A stretch of DNA of 64,000 nt. Origin: Sabellastarte sp. h YS-2021 (taxonomy: Eukaryota; Annelida; Polychaeta; Sabellida; Sabellidae). Each line of letters starts with the position of its first letter. The first letter of the stretch is position 1. Both the position numbers and the translations under genes were made by a program. This document shows, piece after piece, positions 61,565 through 64,000 of this stretch. The notes below the pieces were generated by a model. The model ran no database searches and was not told the DNA's origin. It worked only from the letters and a program-made list of their open reading frames with translations. The stretch covers positions 118,989,530 through 119,053,529 of the forward strand of contig OZ024931.1 of assembly GCA_964017235.1 (NCBI GenBank), read 5' to 3'.

Positions 61565-64000
61565 ATTGCGTAAATACATCCTATCCAATGGACAATTGCT
61601 GAATAACTACCGCTTGGTCGGCGGGTAAGTTACTAGGGACTTATGTGAACTCACAAGTAATAGCAAATTTTAACCATTGGTCTAGGCTGACTTCGCCAGG
61701 AGACCTATAGGCCCAGGTCTGGGTTGATCTTAAGATCAGGAAACCCTGTAAGACCTTGGTCGGTTGCCAACAGCCGGTTACCCGGGGGTTATACCGACGT
61801 CACCCCCCCCCCCCCTTTTTAACAGACCTGCTCTGAGGTAAGGGAAGAGAGGGATGAGTTCAGTCCCAGAAAGCCAATAAACCTCCCGAAGGAAGCACAC
61901 CACATTTTATACTATGTGCTTGTAGGACTGTTTATATATATATTATATACCAATCTCCTCCATCTAAGGGCCACTTGTGGATCTGCTGAGCAGCCACTGC
62001 CGAGCCCAATTGGTAAAGCTCTGAGTCAGCCCAAGCCCCGCCCTTCAGATAGAACCATGTGAAGGTATTATGTGACTTCAGTGGCAGGCTGACAAGACTG
62101 TATCTAAGGAAACTTCCGACTGGAAGACCTTAGAAGCATCAAAGGCCCTGACATCATGGGCTTTAACCTGATGTAAAATGTGGGCCTCCTGGTCAGAGAG
62201 CTCATAACATAGGATCACAGTCTGCTTGATCCAAGAGGAGATAGTGGCAGGTGAGATGTCTTTGTCAAAACCTTTCTTAAAGGAGACAAAAACCACCTCC
62301 TTATTCTGCCCGAGGTCCTGTCCAAATAGTAGCGCAATGCTCTGACTGGACAGAAGGACCTGTCAGACTTGAGGGATCTATCCAGAGTTGGGGGCCAGGG
62401 CTGTTATACCCCTGGGGGCACACTTTCTGGACCCTCTTTGGCCAGCTGATTCTTGGAGAGAAAGCTGGGTGATGGGTACAGGGACACCTTGACCAGTCGG
62501 ACTGGTGTCTAATATTTCTGTTTTGCAAAGCATGTATCTCACTTCTACTCTTGCCCGACCCCAGGGCCAAGAGGAAAACTGTCTTGAAGGTCAAATGCTT
62601 CAAGGAGGCCTCTTTAATTGGTTCAAAATGACCCTTGTCAGCTGGTGCAAAAACCAGGGAGAGGTTCCAGGAAGGGATTCCCTTCCGGCCTTTGGGTCTG
62701 TCTCAGTGGAAACTATCCAGGAGACGAGTGAGATTTTCATCCTTCCTGATACTGATGGGCGAATCTCCCAGTCTATCAGCAATGTCTGACCTGTAACCAT
62801 CAATGGTGCTGGGCTGCAACTTCCTGTCCTGAAATAGGTACATAAGGAAGTTAGCAACTAACTTTACAGGGGGTGCCCCGAAGTCCACCTGATGAATGAT
62901 ACATCACTTGTAAAAATGGCCCACTTGCCTCATAGCCTGATCTGATTGATCCCCTTGAGGAGCCTCAACTCTTGCTGCCACTGCCTCAGACAAGCCCTGC
63001 TCCTCAATTGCTGAGGCTCTAGGAGCCCTGCATGGATATTAAAATTTGTCAGACTTCTGTGAGGGGTCTGATTGAATGGCTGTCAACAGGTTGGGCATAT
63101 TGGGCAGGCTCAGTGGGATTTGGCTGGACGTGGCCACTAGATCCCAAAACCAAGGCATGTTGGGCCACCCCGGAGCAATCAGAATGATTCTCTTGCATGG
63201 GGAGTCTTGCAACTTCTCCACCACTTTGCCCAATATGGTTGATGGTGGGAAGGTGTATGCTTTCAGATCCTACCATGGCTGACTGAGCGCATCCACTGCT
63301 GTGGCCAGGGGATCCGGTATCGGTGACACAGAGGCAACCTGTTTTTGAACCTTGTGGCAAATAAGTCTATTTTGGGCCGGTGCCACCTGCTGCATAGAGT
63401 GGAAAAACCTCTGGAAGGAGAAACCACTGTTTGGATGGTCTGGCCTAGCCTGGATAGCTTGTCTGCTACCACATTCGGCCGGCCTGGAATGTGTCGTGCT
63501 TTAGAGTCACTTGTTTCCTGGTACCCAGGTCAAGATTCTCCATAGTAGGGCACAAAGTGGGCACGACCTCATGCCTCCTTCCTTGTTTATGTATGACAAT
63601 ACTGTGGTGTTGTCAGTTGCTACAAGTACTATCTTGTTGAGCAAAGGTCTTAGAACTCTTTTAAGCCAGAAAGACTGCTTTAAGTTCTAGATAGTTTATA
63701 TGCAGCTTGCTTCCCGGAGGGGACCAGGTTGCTCTTGCAAAGTGCTCGTCTAAGCGAGCGCCCCACCCTTCTATTGATGCGTCTGTAATTATTTGCAGAG
63801 CATGTTTTATTGGGTGTAATGGTTGGACTGTAAGTACATTGTCTTCCTTCAGCCATCATTGTAAATGGGGGTGCAAGGACCTGGGGGTTGGGATCACCTT
63901 TTCCAGTGATTCTGGGACCCTCCAGTTGCGTTTGTGATGCCACTGAATGAGTCTCATATGAAGTTGGCCTACATGAACTTGCTTTTCTGTAGCTGTTAGT
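61265..64000 (-). mobile_element. DIRS-type retrotransposon, fossil copy C, runs off the window
   Basis: Minus-strand copy. From its 3' end: right terminal segment (61265-61525), complementary region (about 61568-61600), a 13-base C run (61803-61815, a G-run on the element's strand, as in copy A), tyrosine-recombinase region (about 62050-63020), and RNase H region (about 63060-63950). The reverse transcriptase lies beyond base 64000. It is broken, with several breaks, but its right end is more complete than in copy A. Likely of similar or slightly younger age. Confidence 0.85.

Overview
The window looks like nuclear DNA of a bilaterian invertebrate, most likely a bivalve mollusc. It is AT-rich, introns are long, and genes are few and split by canonical GT-AG introns. 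The invertebrate-type actin, DIRS-type retrotransposons, tRNA-headed SINEs and large tandem-repeat blocks all fit a bivalve. The assignment is inference, moderately confident. Nothing bacterial is present.

Only two host genes are supportable, both on the + strand. (1) The last three exons of a peroxisomal 2,4-dienoyl-CoA reductase (DECR2-like) lie at 9120-9224, 10676-10801 and 15598-15704. The protein ends in KANL, a peroxisomal targeting signal. Its earlier exons are not seen and probably lie before base 1. (2) A complete three-exon actin gene encodes 376 aa (41546-41671, 43308-43547, 44840-45604), with a TATA box, a perfect CArG box and a poly(A) signal.

Most of the rest is mobile or repeated DNA. 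1-9119 is mainly repeat arrays (families A, B, C) plus a MULE-like MITE and a SINE. 9120-15704 is the DECR2 3' portion, its introns filled with repeats (families D and E). 16370-18620 holds more family A and an 'AGAGCACTC' element. 18905-28100 is a degraded DIRS element, a LINE 3' end and a second DIRS remnant. 28600-35500 is degenerate repeats and an array with RFX-like X-boxes, split by an L2/CR1-type LINE. 36000-46400 is the actin locus with a MITE and a long inverted repeat. 46400-53300 is SINEs and a composite repeat. 53300-59550 carries a 4.4-kb PIF/Harbinger transposon with an intact transposase ORF and a decayed MADF/Myb-like partner, followed by its 659-bp non-autonomous relative. 59550-64000 is family A again, a 155-bp tandem array, a perfect 61-bp inverted repeat and a minus-strand DIRS copy that runs off the window.

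The most striking unexplained structure is that several unrelated repeat families contain nuclear-receptor half-sites (AGGTCA/TGACCT) in ordered layouts: DR5, DR1, DR8 and DR0 in family A, and everted pairs in others. Some lie beside a peroxisomal beta-oxidation gene, a class of gene controlled through DR1 elements in vertebrates. A second array carries palindromic RFX-type X-boxes. Function is untested.
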